Assembly: GCA_946006945.1 (NCBI GenBank)
Contig: CAMFZN010000003.1
Span: forward strand, 1-49,241
Source of the DNA: an uncultured Clostridia bacterium
Lineage (GTDB): Bacteria; Bacillota; Clostridia; Peptostreptococcales; Anaerovoracaceae
Length of the DNA: 49,241 nt
Reading direction: 5' to 3'
The first letter of the stretch is position 1; each line of letters opens with the position of its first letter. Of this stretch, positions 1 to 6,547 are shown piece after piece. Below the pieces are notes generated by a model. That model did not search any database. It had not been told where the DNA came from and saw only the letters and a program-made list of their open reading frames with translations. A program made the position numbers and the translations under genes.

Positions 1-9
1 ATAATTCGT

Positions 10-85
10 GCGCCAGTAGCTCAGTGGATAGAGTGTTTCACTCCGAATGAAAAGGTCGTGGGTTCGATCCCCACCTGGCGCACCA
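10..85 (+). tRNA. tRNA-Arg (anticodon CCG)
   Basis: Full cloverleaf with encoded CCA. The acceptor stem GCGCCAG (10-16) pairs with CTGGCGC (75-81), the discriminator is A82 and CCA is 83-85. The D arm is GCTC/GAGT. The anticodon stem TTTCA/TGAAA flanks the loop CTCCGAA, giving anticodon CCG at 43-45, which reads the arginine codon CGG. The T arm GTGGG/CCCAC carries TTCGATC. CGG is rare in the genes of this window, which favour AGA. Its promoter lies outside the window and no terminator is obvious after it. Confidence 0.97.
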
Positions 86-120
86 TTTCTTTCTCGGAGA
101 GGCTCGGGAAGGGATGAGTA

Positions 121-126
121 TATAAT
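121..126 (+). promoter_or_regulatory. Possible -10 box ahead of gpsA
   Basis: A perfect TATAAT lies 50 bases before the gpsA start, but no convincing -35 hexamer sits 16-18 bases upstream. It could be a weak or activator-dependent promoter between the tRNA and gpsA, or gpsA may be read through from the tRNA transcript. Confidence 0.35.
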
Positions 127-175
127 CACGCTGAATAAGCACCCTGTTATTATTATTCAACCCAGGAGGTTTGTA

Positions 176-1177
176 ATGAAGAAAATTGCTGTAATCGGCG
201 CAGGCAGCTGGGGAACAGCTCTTGCGACAGTACTTGCAGGCAAGGGCCACGAGGTACGAATCACTGACATCAACATGGACCATCTTAAGCTCATGGAGGA
301 GAAGAGAGAGAACGTGAACTATCTTCCGGGTGTTGAGCTTAACGAGAACATACATATCGCGTGGAGCAATGAGGAGGCACTTAAGGACGCGGACTATGCC
401 CTTTTCTCCGCACCTGCTCAGCACTTCAGAAGCGCGATTGAGGCGGCTCTTCCTTTCATGAAGGAGGGTCTTGTTACAATCAACGTTGCAAAGGGAATTG
501 AGCAGAAATCTCTTCTGAGAATGTCTGAGATCGCAGCGGATTATCTCGACATGGATAAATATGTTGTTTTGTCCGGTCCTTCACACGCTGAGGAGGTAGG
601 AAGATGCATGCCGACGACAGTTGCCGTTGCATCGAGATGTCTTGAGACTGCAGAGGAGGTTCAGGACCTCTTCATGACAGATGTTTTCAGAGTATACACA
701 AATGATGATGTTGTCGGAATCGAACTCGGCGGCTCACTCAAGAACATCATCGCTCTCGGGGCAGGCATCTCCGATGGAATGGGCTTCGGAGACAATGCCA
801 AGGCGGCTCTGATGACAAGAGGCCTTGCGGAGATCAAGAGACTCGGACTGAAGCTTGGAGCAAAACCTGAGACCTTTGCGGGACTTGCCGGAGTCGGAGA
901 TCTTATCGTAACCTGCACAAGCATGCATTCGAGAAACAGACGCTGCGGCATCATGATCGGAGAGGGCATGGATCCTAAGGAGGCTACAGCTAAGGTCGGC
1001 ATGGTAGTTGAGGGAATGTTCACTACCGAGGCAGCCTACGGCCTGGCCAAGAGAGAGGGAATTGAGATGCCTATCACTGAGGCTATTTACAAGGTGATAA
1101 ACGGCGAGGCCTGTGTTAACGAGATTGCGAAGGCTCTCATGACAAGGGACAAAAGACACGAAGAAGACAACAGATAG
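176..1177 (+). CDS. gpsA: NAD(P)H-dependent glycerol-3-phosphate dehydrogenase
   Basis: Reduces dihydroxyacetone phosphate to sn-glycerol 3-phosphate in the cytosol, supplying phospholipid synthesis and, in this neighbourhood, glycerol-phosphate polymer precursors. The 333-residue protein has the usual family length. The Rossmann motif GAGSWGTAL is at residues 8-16, SGPSHAEEV lies in the middle, the catalytic lysine is probably K189 in GGSLKNI, and GVGDLIVTCTS is in the C-terminal helical domain. The ATG at 176 is chosen because CCAGGAGG lies 7 bases upstream; the frame is open further 5' but that part overlaps the tRNA. No clear terminator follows. Confidence 0.96.
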   Translation: MKKIAVIGAGSWGTALATVLAGKGHEVRITDINMDHLKLMEEKRENVNYLPGVELNENIHIAWSNEEALKDADYALFSAPAQHFRSAIEAALPFMKEGLVTINVAKGIEQKSLLRMSEIAADYLDMDKYVVLSGPSHAEEVGRCMPTTVAVASRCLETAEEVQDLFMTDVFRVYTNDDVVGIELGGSLKNIIALGAGISDGMGFGDNAKAALMTRGLAEIKRLGLKLGAKPETFAGLAGVGDLIVTCTSMHSRNRRCGIMIGEGMDPKEATAKVGMVVEGMFTTEAAYGLAKREGIEMPITEAIYKVINGEACVNEIAKALMTRDKRHEEDNR

Positions 1178-1195
1178 GATTAATTGTGAGATTTA

Positions 1196-1207
1196 ACAAA
1201 ATTTTGT
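1196..1207. promoter_or_regulatory. 12-bp palindrome upstream of the met promoter
   Basis: ACAAAATTTTGT is a perfect palindrome 21 bases before the -35 box, and the octamer TAACAAAA occurs twice (1194-1201 and 1215-1222). It could be an operator for a dimeric regulator or simply an A/T-rich UP element. Nothing in the window identifies a binding protein. Confidence 0.3.
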
Positions 1208-1228
1208 AAAATTCTAACAAAAAAACTA

Positions 1229-1257
1229 TTGACATAAACACAAAGAGTTGTTATATT
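1229..1257 (+). promoter_or_regulatory. Sigma-A-type promoter of the metNIQ leader
   Basis: Perfect -35 TTGACA (1229-1234), 17-base spacer and -10 TATATT (1252-1257; TTATAT one base earlier is equivalent). Transcription should start near 1264, right at a small hairpin GCACC/GGTGC (1264-1268 with 1274-1278). This leaves a leader of about 235 nt before metN. Confidence 0.8.
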
Positions 1258-1278
1258 TAACATGCACCAGGGAGGTGC

Positions 1279-1462
1279 GACCTAAATCTATGAAAGGAGC
1301 ATATTCACATGTCAAGATCAATGATGATGATGGAAATGGGAATGATGGGCATGTGCATGTGCGCTGCAAGTTAACATAGGTTGAGGTCTGACAGAATGCT
1401 GGATAATCTATGATGTTTGTCGTAGGTGTATTTATCAGGGCAGGTCGGAAGACCGAGCCCTG
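1279..1462 (+). promoter_or_regulatory. Candidate attenuator: competing RNA pairings around the Met leader ORF
   Basis: Segment A (1279-1292) can pair with B (1375-1388) in 13 of 14 positions, with one G-U and one mismatch, enclosing the whole leader ORF. B can instead pair with C over 8 bp (1375-1382 with 1405-1412). When C is free it can form an antiterminator: 1402-1406 with 1432-1436, plus 1397-1400 with 1439-1442, around an inner hairpin 1407-1413/1420-1426. That structure takes the 5' arm of the terminator. B begins one base after the leader stop codon, so a ribosome finishing the peptide would cover it. The pairings are read directly; the predicted sense (A:B on, B:C off) is inference. 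Confidence 0.6.
1309..1374 (+). CDS. Methionine-rich leader peptide of metNIQ (21 codons)
   Basis: A 21-codon ORF, ATG at 1309 to TAA at 1372-1374. AAAGGAG (1293-1299) precedes the ATG by 9 bases, as in the strongly expressed genes here. Ten of 21 codons are Met: codons 1, 5-8, 10, 12, 13, 15 and 17. Two Cys codons (16, 18) interleave the end of the run, which finishes Ala-Ala-Ser. The ORF sits between a strong promoter and an intrinsic terminator upstream of a methionine transporter. By analogy with the trp, his and leu leader peptides, I infer that ribosome progress through the Met codons reports methionyl-tRNA supply. The alternative, a Met/Cys-rich metal-binding micropeptide, fits the context less well. 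Confidence 0.82.
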   Translation: MSRSMMMMEMGMMGMCMCAAS

Positions 1463-1469
1463 TTTTTTT
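1436..1469 (+). terminator. Intrinsic terminator in the metNIQ leader
   Basis: CAGGGC (1436-1441) pairs with GCCCTG (1457-1462), and inside it GGTC pairs with GACC around a GGAA tetraloop. Seven T residues follow (1463-1469). It lies 29 bases before the metN start, so transcription of the transporter must read through it. That is the expected place for an attenuator. Confidence 0.9.
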
Positions 1470-1498
1470 ACTGACTGTTGAAGGGAGAATGAACGAAA

Positions 1499-2527
1499 AT
1501 GTCGGAACCTATTATCACACTTAAAGATGTGAGCAAGAAGTTCGAAACAAGAGGAGGAACGGTCCACGCGCTTAAGGATATCAACCTCGATATCCAGCCG
1601 GGAGATGCTCAGGGCATCATCGGACTGTCGGGTGCAGGAAAGAGTACTCTGGTAAGATGCATCAATCTTCTCGAGGAGCCTACAGAGGGCAAGGTAATCT
1701 TTGACGGAAAGTCACTTACAGGCCTTTCCAGAAAAGAACTTAACATCGAGAGAAGAAAGATGGCAATGATCTTCCAGCAGTTCAACCTGCTGATGCAGAG
1801 AGATGCAATCGGCAATATCTGCTTCCCGCTTGAGATCGCAGGTGTTCCAAAGGCTGAGGCAAGAAAGAAGGCTATGGAGCTTCTGAAGATTGTAGATCTT
1901 GAGGACAGAGCTCACTCATATCCGTCGCAGCTTTCCGGAGGACAGAAGCAGAGAGTTGCAATCGCAAGAGCACTGGCAACAGACCCTAAGGTGCTTCTCT
2001 GTGACGAGGCGACAAGCGCACTTGATCCTAAGACTACAAGAGCAATTCTTGAGCTTCTTAAGAAGATTAACAAAGAGCTTGGAATCACGCTGGTAGTTAT
2101 CACTCACGAGATGGATGTAATCAAACAGGTCTGCAACAAGGTTGCAATCATCGAGAAGGGTGAGATAGTAGAGAAGGGCAATGTGCAGGATGTCTTCACA
2201 AAGCCTAAGAGCCAGGCGGCAAGAAAGCTCTTCTTCCCGGACGAGAGAGAGAAGAAGACAGAGCACAGAGCTACAACAAAGCACAGAGTAAGACTGGTAT
2301 ACGATACACAGAATGCGTACGAGCCAATCATCTCCAACATGATTCTTGAGCTCAAGGCACCTATCAATATACTGTATGCCAACATGGATGTAGTAAATGA
2401 TATCCAGAAGGGTCAGATGGTGATATGCCTCGCAGATGATGCTCAGATGGCAGAGAGGCAGAAGCAGTATCTGAGAGACCAGAAGGTTGAATTCATTGAG
2501 ATTGAAGAGGAAGGAGAAGACGAGTAA
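1499..2527 (+). CDS. metN: Methionine ABC transporter ATPase
   Basis: ATP-hydrolysing subunit of the D/L-methionine importer, cytosolic and bound to MetI. The 342-residue protein shows Walker A GLSGAGKST near residue 42, signature LSGGQKQRVAIARAL near 145, Walker B VLLCDEAT, and a C-terminal NIL domain (about 265-342), which in known MetN proteins binds methionine and inhibits transport. This length with a NIL domain separates MetN from generic ABC ATPases. AAGGGAG lies 11 bases before the ATG. The stop codon overlaps the metI start by one base (TAATG), so translation is coupled. Expression is probably controlled by the leader attenuator at 1264-1469. Confidence 0.96.
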   Translation: MSEPIITLKDVSKKFETRGGTVHALKDINLDIQPGDAQGIIGLSGAGKSTLVRCINLLEEPTEGKVIFDGKSLTGLSRKELNIERRKMAMIFQQFNLLMQRDAIGNICFPLEIAGVPKAEARKKAMELLKIVDLEDRAHSYPSQLSGGQKQRVAIARALATDPKVLLCDEATSALDPKTTRAILELLKKINKELGITLVVITHEMDVIKQVCNKVAIIEKGEIVEKGNVQDVFTKPKSQAARKLFFPDEREKKTEHRATTKHRVRLVYDTQNAYEPIISNMILELKAPINILYANMDVVNDIQKGQMVICLADDAQMAERQKQYLRDQKVEFIEIEEEGEDE

Positions 2528-3186
2528 TGGAAACATCAGTACTTATCGGATTGCTCTGGACAGGTCTTCTCGAGACACTGTACATGACAATAGTATCTAC
2601 GCTGGTAGCATACATCATCGGACTTCCTATCGGAGTCAGCCTTGTTCTTACAGATCCTAACGGAATAAGACCTGTAAGCTGGTACAACAAGATTGTAGGC
2701 TTCGTCGTTAACGTAATAAGATCCGTACCATTCCTGATTCTCATGATTGCACTGATGCCATATGTAAGAATGGTAATCGGTACAGGAATCGGAACTCAGG
2801 CTACAGTAGCCGTACTCATAGTAGCAGCAGCGCCTTTCGTTGCAAGACTCGTTGAGCAGTCACTCAAAGAGGTTGATCCGGGAGTAATAGAGGCGGCTCA
2901 GTCGATGGGTGCATCTACTTTAACAATAGTAACCAAGGTGCTCCTAACAGAGGCAAGACCATCACTTCTTAACGGAGCGGCAGTATCAACAATCACAATT
3001 CTCGGATACTCGGCGATGGCCGGAGTTGTAGGCGGAGGCGGACTCGGAGACCTCGCCATCAAGTACGGAATGTACAGATATGAGACAACAATCATGTGGA
3101 TTACAGTAGTTGTGCTCGTAATACTGGTTCAGATTCTCCAGGAGATCGGAATCAAGGTTGCTCACAAGCTGGACAACCGAATCTAA
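2527..3186 (+). CDS. metI: Methionine ABC transporter permease
   Basis: Membrane channel subunit of the methionine importer. The 219 residues have the usual MetI length with about five to six hydrophobic helices. The EAA coupling motif is visible as EAAQSMGAS followed downstream by GVVGGGGLGDLA, the cytoplasmic loop that contacts MetN. It starts at the ATG that overlaps the metN stop by one base and is followed by metQ after 52 bases. Confidence 0.96.
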   Translation: METSVLIGLLWTGLLETLYMTIVSTLVAYIIGLPIGVSLVLTDPNGIRPVSWYNKIVGFVVNVIRSVPFLILMIALMPYVRMVIGTGIGTQATVAVLIVAAAPFVARLVEQSLKEVDPGVIEAAQSMGASTLTIVTKVLLTEARPSLLNGAAVSTITILGYSAMAGVVGGGGLGDLAIKYGMYRYETTIMWITVVVLVILVQILQEIGIKVAHKLDNRI

Positions 3187-3238
3187 ACAAGCTTATAAAA
3201 ATTTTTCATTCAATATTTGGATTAAGGAGGGAACAGAA

Positions 3239-4057
3239 ATGAAAAATCTTAAGAAAATCGTTGCTCTCGGAGCAGTGCTCGTACTCGCTATCTCTTCTCT
3301 TGCAGGATGCGGCGGAAGCTCATCAGAGGAGGATACAACTATCAAGGTTGCAGCTACACCTAACCCACATGCAATCCTGCTTGAGAAGATTAAGGACACT
3401 CTCGCAGACGAGGGATATACTCTCGAGATTGTGGAGTTCGAGGATTATGTAAAGCCTAACCAGGCTGTAACTGACGGTGACGTTGATGCTAACTTCTTCC
3501 AGCACCAGCCATACCTCGATCAGTACAACGAGGAGAACGGAACTGACATCGTATCAGTAGGCGGAGTTCACTACGAGGCAATGGGAATCTACAAGGCTCA
3601 GAAGAGCGCTATCGACGAGCTCAGCTCAGGAGACAAGATCGGTGTTCCTAACGATGTAACTAACGAGGCAAGAGCTCTTCAGCTCCTCGAGGCTAACGGA
3701 GTTATCACTCTTAAGGAAGGTAAAGGACTCACAGCAACTAAGGCTGACATCGTTGAGAATCCATACGGAATCGAGATCGTAGAGCTTGACGCAGCTATCA
3801 TCCCTAACACTCTTCCAGACCTTGCACTTGCAGTAATCAACGCTAACTACGCACTTGAGGCAGACATCACAGATGATGCAATCGCAGTAGAGGCAGCAGA
3901 TTCAGATGCAGCTACAACATACGCTAACATCGTTGCCTGCGCAAAGGGTAATGAGGACAGCGAGAAGATTCAGGCTCTCATCAAGGCTCTTCAGAGCGAC
4001 GAGGTTAAGGACTTCCTCGAGGAGGAGTACAAGGGCGTAATCAAGGCTACATTCTAA
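3239..4057 (+). CDS. metQ: Methionine-binding lipoprotein
   Basis: Captures methionine outside the membrane and delivers it to MetI. The 272-residue precursor has a lipoprotein signal: basic start, hydrophobic stretch and lipobox SLAGC with the lipidated cysteine at C24. The mature part begins with an acidic Ser/Glu linker and then a NlpA-family core (IKVAATPNPHAILLEKIKD, YEAMGIY). ATG 3239 is chosen because AAGGAGGG lies 7-8 bases upstream and the signal peptide begins there; an open frame reaches further 5' into metI without supporting signals. The operon ends at the hairpin 4113-4161. Confidence 0.95.
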   Translation: MKNLKKIVALGAVLVLAISSLAGCGGSSSEEDTTIKVAATPNPHAILLEKIKDTLADEGYTLEIVEFEDYVKPNQAVTDGDVDANFFQHQPYLDQYNEENGTDIVSVGGVHYEAMGIYKAQKSAIDELSSGDKIGVPNDVTNEARALQLLEANGVITLKEGKGLTATKADIVENPYGIEIVELDAAIIPNTLPDLALAVINANYALEADITDDAIAVEAADSDAATTYANIVACAKGNEDSEKIQALIKALQSDEVKDFLEEEYKGVIKATF

Positions 4058-4112
4058 TTGAATCAGGAATATCAAATAAACTCAATAAACAGCCATTACT
4101 TTCATGAAGGGG

Positions 4113-4161
4113 CAGAGGAGGATATCGTGAGGCTCATCTCGATACACTCCTCTGTCTTTTT
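4113..4161 (+). terminator. Terminator after metNIQ
   Basis: CAGAGGAG (4113-4120) pairs with CTCCTCTG (4147-4154) and an inner TATCG (4123-4127) pairs with CGATA (4140-4144). The stem is followed by TCTTTTT and further T-rich sequence. It separates the transporter operon from the next promoter at 4188. Confidence 0.85.
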
Positions 4162-4187
4162 GCTTGTCCTTTTGTGCTGCCTCTGCG

Positions 4188-4217
4188 TTGATATGCTCTG
4201 TAAAGCGATGATATAAT
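4188..4217 (+). promoter_or_regulatory. Promoter of the surface-polymer operon
   Basis: -35 TTGATA (4188-4193), 18-base spacer and perfect -10 TATAAT (4212-4217). The start would be near 4224, about 100 bases before the dehydratase gene. It is the only strong promoter seen before the run of same-strand genes from 4326 to 13882. Confidence 0.7.
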
Positions 4218-4226
4218 AAAATGTAA

Positions 4227-4322
4227 AAAAATGCAGAGGTTGAGGCTGAGAAGAGGGTATTCGACCCGCTTCAGGCGGCAATTGATACATTAGTTAGAGC
4301 ATATAAGGAAGTGGAGGCATAG
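4227..4322 (+). other. Startless open stretch of about 31 codons, possible gene remnant
   Basis: From 4227 a frame runs to TAG at 4320-4322. It reads like the end of a helical protein, with AEVEAEKRVFDP near the start and a Lys-Glu-Val-Glu-Ala end. The frame is closed just upstream by TAA (4224-4226) and has no ATG, GTG or TTG start. It could be a leftover of a deleted gene inside the operon leader, or chance. The segment GTGGAGG at its end serves as the ribosome-binding site of the next gene. Confidence 0.3.
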
Positions 4323-4325
4323 CAT

Positions 4326-5345
4326 ATGAATATTCTAGTAACGGGAGGAGCGGGCTTTATCGGCAGCAATTTCGTTTTCTATGAACTGGAGAAGCATCCG
4401 GAGGATCGAATCGTTGCGCTCGATGCGCTTACGTACGCAGGCAACCTTGAGACTCTGAAGCCGGTCATGGACTGTGAGAATTTCAGATTTGTAAAGGGCG
4501 ACATTACAGACAGAGAGGCGATGGACAGACTCTTTGCTGAGGAAGGCTTCGATATCGTTGTGAACTTTGCGGCAGAGTCGCATGTGGACAGATCGATTGA
4601 GAATCCCGGAGTATTCCTCGAGACCAACATTCTCGGAACGCAGGTGCTGATGGATCAGGCGAGAAAGCACGGAGTTAAGAGATTCCACCAGGTTGGAACC
4701 GACGAGGTCTACGGAGATCTGCCCCTCGATAGACCGGATCTGTTCTTCGTCGAGACAATGCCTCTTACGGCGTCGAGTCCATACTCTGCATCAAAGGCGT
4801 CCGCAGATCTTCTTGTAATGGCTTATCACAGAACCTTCGGACTTCCTGTTACCATCTCGAGATGCTCAAACAATTACGGACCTTATCAGTTCCCTGAGAA
4901 GCTGATTCCGCTTATGATCGCAAATGCGATGGCGGACAAGGAGCTTCCTGTCTACGGAGAAGGTCTGAATGTCAGAGACTGGCTCTACGTGGAGGATCAC
5001 TGCAAGGCGATCGACATGATTATCAGGGAAGGAAAGGACGGCGAGATATACAATATCGGAGGTCACAACGAGAGGGCTAACATCGATGTTGTAAAGACGA
5101 TTCTGAAGGAGGTAGGAAAGCCTGAATCGCTGATTAAGTATGTAAAGGACAGAGCCGGCCACGATCTGAGATACGCAATAGATCCGACCAAGATTCACGA
5201 TGAGCTCGGCTGGGAGCCTGAGACTCCGTTCGATGAGGGAATAAAGAAGACAATAAGATGGTACCTCGATAATGAGGAGTGGTGGAAGAACATCATATCG
5301 GGAGAGTACCAGCAGTATTACGAGAAGATGTACGCTGACAGATAG
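4326..5345 (+). CDS. rfbB: dTDP-glucose 4,6-dehydratase
   Basis: Converts dTDP-D-glucose to dTDP-4-keto-6-deoxy-D-glucose with bound NAD+, the entry step to deoxysugar nucleotides. The 339-residue short-chain dehydrogenase-like protein has GGAGFIGSN at residues 7-15, the catalytic triplet T125-D126-E127 (TDEVYG), Y153xxxK157 in [10 protein letters not shown], and [24 protein letters not shown] lies 8 bases before the ATG. With the next gene it supplies dTDP-4-amino-4,6-dideoxygalactose. The thymidylyltransferase (rfbA/rmlA) that makes its substrate is not in this window, nor are the rhamnose enzymes rmlC and rmlD. Confidence 0.95.
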   Translation: MNILVTGGAGFIGSNFVFYELEKHPEDRIVALDALTYAGNLETLKPVMDCENFRFVKGDITDREAMDRLFAEEGFDIVVNFAAESHVDRSIENPGVFLETNILGTQVLMDQARKHGVKRFHQVGTDEVYGDLPLDRPDLFFVETMPLTASSPYSASKASADLLVMAYHRTFGLPVTISRCSNNYGPYQFPEKLIPLMIANAMADKELPVYGEGLNVRDWLYVEDHCKAIDMIIREGKDGEIYNIGGHNERANIDVVKTILKEVGKPESLIKYVKDRAGHDLRYAIDPTKIHDELGWEPETPFDEGIKKTIRWYLDNEEWWKNIISGEYQQYYEKMYADR

Positions 5346-5371
5346 CACGCGTGCAAAAGGAGGAAGCATAG

Positions 5372-6499
5372 ATGATACCTTTCAACAAGCCGCCATATGT
5401 AGGCACTGAGCCGGAATATATGATGAAGGCAATAAGCAACAGAAAAATATGCGGAGACGGAGAGTTCACAAAGAAGTGCAATACATGGATTGAGGAGAAG
5501 ACCGGAACAAGCAAGGCTCTTCTGACAACATCGTGCACACAGGCTCTTGAGATGGCAGCTCTTCTGACTGATATCGAGCCGGGAGATGAGGTCATCATGC
5601 CTTCGTTTACATTCGTATCTACAGCAAATGCTTTTGTCATGAGGGGTGCCAGAATTGTGTTCGTAGACATCAGACCTGACACACAGAACATAGATGAGAA
5701 GCTTATCGAGAACGCGATTACAGACAAGACAAAGGCAATCGTTCCTGTTCACTATGCCGGTGTCGGCTGTGAGATGGATACCATTCTTGAGATAGGAAGA
5801 AAGCACGGCATCAGAGTAGTGGAGGATGCAGCCCAGGGCGTAATGTCCACATATAAGGGAAGGGGGCTCGGAAGTCTTGGAGACTTCGGTTGTTACAGCT
5901 TCCATGAGACAAAGAATTACAGCATGGGCGAGGGCGGTGCGATTCTGATTCGCAATGAGGCCGATATAGAAAGAGCCGAGATTGTAAGAGAGAAGGGAAC
6001 TGACAGAAGCAGATTCCTGAGAGGTCAGGTTGACAAATACACCTGGGTGGACTGCGGTTCATCATACCTCCCAAGCGATATCAATGCGGCATACCTCTGG
6101 GCGCAGCTCGAGGAGGCGGATAAGATTAATCAGGATCGCCTCGCAAGCTGGAACATGTACTACGAGAGACTTAAGCCTCTTGAGGAGAAGGGAATACTGC
6201 AGCTTCCATACATTCCTGCTGAGTGCGAGCACAATGCCCACATGTTCTACATCAAGACAGGAAGCCTTGAGGAGAGAACTGCACTGACAGCATATCTTAA
6301 AGATGCGGGAGTCGGCTCTGCCTTCCACTACGTTCCGCTTCACAGTGCACCTGCCGGGGAGAGGTTCGGAGTTATGGCAGGAGAGGACAGATATACAACC
6401 AACACATATGAGAGACTTCTGAGACTGCCGATGTACTACGGACTGACAGAAGAAGAGATAGAGAAAGCATGCAACAGAATCATGGAATTCTATAAATAA
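5372..6499 (+). CDS. wecE: dTDP-4-amino-4,6-dideoxygalactose transaminase (WecE/RffA)
   Basis: PLP enzyme that aminates dTDP-4-keto-6-deoxyglucose with glutamate to give dTDP-Fuc4N. The 375-residue DegT/DnrJ/EryC1 protein matches my memory of E. coli RffA closely along its length: MIPFNKPPYVGTE start, GDEVIMPSFTFVSTANAF, VDIRPDTQNID, VVEDAAQGVMSTYKGR, then SFHETKNY with the PLP lysine at K181, REKGT, GQVDKYTW and PLHSAPAGERFG. This allows a specific call rather than a generic aminotransferase. AAAGGAGG precedes the ATG. Pairing with the dehydratase upstream fits a Fuc4N or acetamido-fucose residue in the surface polymer. In enterobacteria the same sugar goes into enterobacterial common antigen. 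Confidence 0.9.
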   Translation: MIPFNKPPYVGTEPEYMMKAISNRKICGDGEFTKKCNTWIEEKTGTSKALLTTSCTQALEMAALLTDIEPGDEVIMPSFTFVSTANAFVMRGARIVFVDIRPDTQNIDEKLIENAITDKTKAIVPVHYAGVGCEMDTILEIGRKHGIRVVEDAAQGVMSTYKGRGLGSLGDFGCYSFHETKNYSMGEGGAILIRNEADIERAEIVREKGTDRSRFLRGQVDKYTWVDCGSSYLPSDINAAYLWAQLEEADKINQDRLASWNMYYERLKPLEEKGILQLPYIPAECEHNAHMFYIKTGSLEERTALTAYLKDAGVGSAFHYVPLHSAPAGERFGVMAGEDRYTTNTYERLLRLPMYYGLTEEEIEKACNRIMEFYK

Positions 6500-6547
6500 C
6501 AGCTTTTGCTCTTGAAAGTTATTAGGTGAGAGGAGAATATCCGCAAT

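Noticed and set aside
1264-1469. SAM riboswitch or Met T-box upstream of metN
   Set aside because: The conserved SAM-I core and the T-box AGGGTGG-type antiterminator sequence are not present, and the leader contains a translated-looking Met ORF instead.
4326-6499. Rhamnose pathway
   Set aside because: Only the dehydratase is present; rmlC and rmlD are missing and the following gene is a clear WecE-type aminotransferase, so the product should be dTDP-Fuc4N.
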